NCBI RefSeq assembly: GCF_019931675.1
Contig: NZ_CP082922.1
Location: forward strand, 310,001-374,000
DNA length: 64,000 bases
Reading direction: 5' to 3'
Origin: Nocardioides rotundus
GTDB lineage: Bacteria > Actinomycetota > Actinomycetes > Propionibacteriales > Nocardioidaceae
Positions 62,720 to 64,000 of the stretch are shown here, piece after piece (position 1 is the stretch's first letter; each line of letters opens with the position of its first letter). Both the position numbers and the translations under genes were made by a program. The notes beneath the pieces were generated by a model. It had not been told where the DNA came from. It was given only the letters and a program-made list of their open reading frames with translations, and ran no database searches.

Positions 62720-63652
62720 CTAGTGAGCCGGTGACCCGTCGACGCACAGGTCCAGCTGGCGGCGCCGATGCCGCAGGATCGCCTCGCCGGTGAAGATCGC
62801 GAGCGCGAGCCAGACCACGACGAACCCCACCCACCGCGCCGTCGGCATCGGCTCGTGGAAGTAGAGCACGCCCAGGGTGAACTGGACGGTGGGCGTGAGG
62901 TACTGCAACAACCCGATGGTGACCAGGCTGAGCCGGGTCGCGGCCGCGCTGAAGCAGAGCAGCGGGAGCGCGGTGACGGTGCCGGTCGACGCGAGCAGCA
63001 GCGCGTTGCCGACGCCCTCGCTGCCGAAGACCAACGGGTCCTGCGTGCCCAGCCAGACCAGGTAGGCCAGCGCCAGCGGGGAGAGCAGCACCGTCTCCAG
63101 CGTCAGGCTCTCGACCGCGCCGGCGTTCGCCTTCTTCTTCATCAGGCCGTAGGTGCCGAAGCTGAAGGCCAGCAGAAGTGCGATCCACGGCGGGCGGCCG
63201 TAGTCGATGGCCAGCCCCGTCACCGCCGTGCCGGCCAGCGCGACCGCCGCCCACTGCGCCGGTCGCAGCCGCTCGCCCAGGATCAGCACGCCCATCAGCA
63301 CCGTGACCAGCGGGTTGATGAAGTAGCCGAGGGACACCTCCACCACCCGGCCGTTGTTGACGCCCCAGATGAAGCCGACCCAGTTGACCGCGATCACCGC
63401 GGCCGCGGCGGTCAGCAGCCAGCTCCGGCGCCGGTCGCGCAGCAGCGCCCTGAGCTGCCGGCCGCGGCGCAGGACGACCACGAGCAGGCCCATGGTGACC
63501 ATCGACCAGATGATCCGGTGCGCCAGGATCTCGAACGCCCCGGCGGGCTCGAGCAGCGGGAAGTAGAGCGGGAAGGCGCCCCACATGGAGTACGCCGCCA
63601 CCCCCAGCGCGAGTCCGCGGCGGGACTGCTCGGGACTCGACACGGGCGCCAT
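62720..63652 (-). CDS. rarD: RarD/EamA-family transporter
   Basis: A 310-residue protein with ten predicted helices of the drug/metabolite transporter superfamily. RarD signatures: LGVAAYSMWGAFPLYFPLLEPA, EILAHRIIWSMVTM, NWVGFIWGVNNGRVVEVSLG, YFINPLVTVLMGVLILGERL and QYLTPTVQFTLGVLYFHEPM. Annotated as chloramphenicol-sensitive protein in relatives; the transported compound is unknown. Confidence 0.88.
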   Translation of the reverse strand: MAPVSSPEQSRRGLALGVAAYSMWGAFPLYFPLLEPAGAFEILAHRIIWSMVTMGLLVVVLRRGRQLRALLRDRRRSWLLTAAAAVIAVNWVGFIWGVNNGRVVEVSLGYFINPLVTVLMGVLILGERLRPAQWAAVALAGTAVTGLAIDYGRPPWIALLLAFSFGTYGLMKKKANAGAVESLTLETVLLSPLALAYLVWLGTQDPLVFGSEGVGNALLLASTGTVTALPLLCFSAAATRLSLVTIGLLQYLTPTVQFTLGVLYFHEPMPTARWVGFVVVWLALAIFTGEAILRHRRRQLDLCVDGSPAH

Positions 63653-63722
63653 CGTAGGGCCGGCGGCCGCCCGCGCGGTTCGGTGTCCGCGCTGCTCTCG
63701 CGTCGCCGTACTCCTCGCCTTT

Positions 63723-63816
63723 GATCATTTCCCAGGTAGTCGCGACGCATGGTCGCTCTACCTGGTGAATTCACAAGGTGGAGCGACAGTCTCCCTGGAC
63801 TACCTGGGAAATGATC
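63723..63816. repeat. 94-bp nested inverted repeat
   Basis: Outer arms GATCATTTCCCAGGTAGTC (63723-63741) and GACTACCTGGGAAATGATC (63798-63816) are perfect over 19 bp. An inner palindrome at 63752-63787 (GTCGCTC...GAGCGAC, 18-bp arms with two mismatches, centre GAATTC) sits inside. It could be a terminator pair for the converging context or a small mobile repeat. The remainder of 63653-63941 holds no gene. Confidence 0.75.
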
Positions 63817-63953
63817 TTCCGGCTCAGACGACGGTGTTGTCGGTCGCTTCGCCGGAACCCGCTCGTTCCTCGCTCTTCCGGCTCAGACGACGGTGTTGTC
63901 GGTCGCTTCGCCGGAACCCGCTCGTTCCTCGCTCTTCCGGCTCAGACGACGGT
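63817..63953. repeat. 59-bp tandem repeat duplicating the 3' end of the last gene
   Basis: The unit begins TTCCGGCTCAGACGACGGTG and ends CGCTCGTTCCTCGCTC. Copies: 63817-63875, 63876-63934, and a partial copy of 19 bp at 63935-63953 that is the stop codon and last codons of the truncated minus-strand gene. Each copy therefore repeats the coding end (ThrValVal-stop) downstream of the real stop. Confidence 0.85.
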
Positions 63954-64000
63954 CCACGTGTCGGAGCCGGCGATCAGGCCCGCGAGTCGCTCGGCGTCCG
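63942..64000 (-). CDS. C-terminal end of an unidentified protein, truncated by the window
   Basis: Only the last 18 codons are visible: DAERLAGLIAGSDTWTVV then TGA (63944-63942). High third-position G+C and the duplicated stop region at 63817-63934 support a real gene end. Too short to assign a family. Confidence 0.5.
   Translation of the reverse strand, partial: DAERLAGLIAGSDTWTVV

Noticed and set aside
63752..63787. Rex-like GTGAATTCAC inside the terminal palindrome
   Set aside because: The two halves lack the 4-bp spacer of a Rex operator.
1..64000. tRNA, rRNA or riboswitch
   Set aside because: No cloverleaf, ribosomal core sequence or known riboswitch core was recognised by eye; a covariance-model scan would be decisive.

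Overview
The window is high-G+C actinobacterial DNA. Its gene content (complete menaquinone-type NADH dehydrogenase operon, menF/menG/heptaprenyl-PP synthase, PhoX, DUF1992, a hut pathway next to an IclR regulator) fits a Nocardioides-like organism. That placement is inference from gene content only; no rRNA or tRNA gene was seen.

Region 1 (1-4.6 kb and 26.6-31.3 kb) holds histidine utilisation in two pieces. An IclR-type regulator (cut by the window edge) lies next to hutH-hutU. An M20 amidohydrolase-hutF-hutI operon lies 25 kb away. Both transcription units carry the same 16-bp near-palindrome (GTCTCGNATCTGAGAC) upstream, so they look like one regulon. Region 2 (4.6-10.8 kb) is a quinate/shikimate catabolic set: MHS and AAHS transporters, a shikimate/quinate dehydrogenase, a TetR regulator and a QsuB-type 3-dehydroshikimate dehydratase fused to an HPPD-like domain, with related TetR-operator-like sites in front of both divergent arms.

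Region 3 (10.9-20.8 kb) is the most novel part. It holds two further histidine-ammonia-lyase-fold proteins with altered MIO tripeptides. One is paired with an ornithine-cyclodeaminase-like protein. The other sits in an operon of amidohydrolase, thiol-dioxygenase-like cupin, HAL-like lyase and a four-gene quaternary-amine (betaine/ergothioneine-type) ABC importer. A divergent LacI repressor faces two perfect 14-bp palindromes, and the start codon of the first operon gene lies inside the second. I suggest uptake and lyase-initiated breakdown of an unknown, possibly trimethylated or sulfur-containing, amino-acid derivative. The substrate is inference.

Region 4 (20.8-39.6 kb) is an accessory stretch. 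It has small membrane proteins, two CitE/malyl-CoA-lyase-like proteins, DUF1992, a frameshifted class E sortase, an IS5-type element with CTAG target duplication, a nitroreductase, an AAA/LuxR regulator, an AraC-DinB fusion, a lower-G+C island encoding a secreted cysteine-containing protein with its own MacB/FtsX-like ABC transporter, and a P450 remnant. Four dispersed arrays of a 21-bp tandem unit lie between 25.6 and 35.3 kb; the IS element sits inside one unit.

Region 5 (39.6-64 kb) is core metabolism: MBL-fold hydrolase, isochorismate synthase, L,D-transpeptidase, menG, a Rex-like operator, nuoA-N with almost every junction overlapping, heptaprenyl-PP synthase, PhoX, RarD, then a nested inverted repeat and a 59-bp tandem repeat that duplicates the 3' end of the last, truncated gene.
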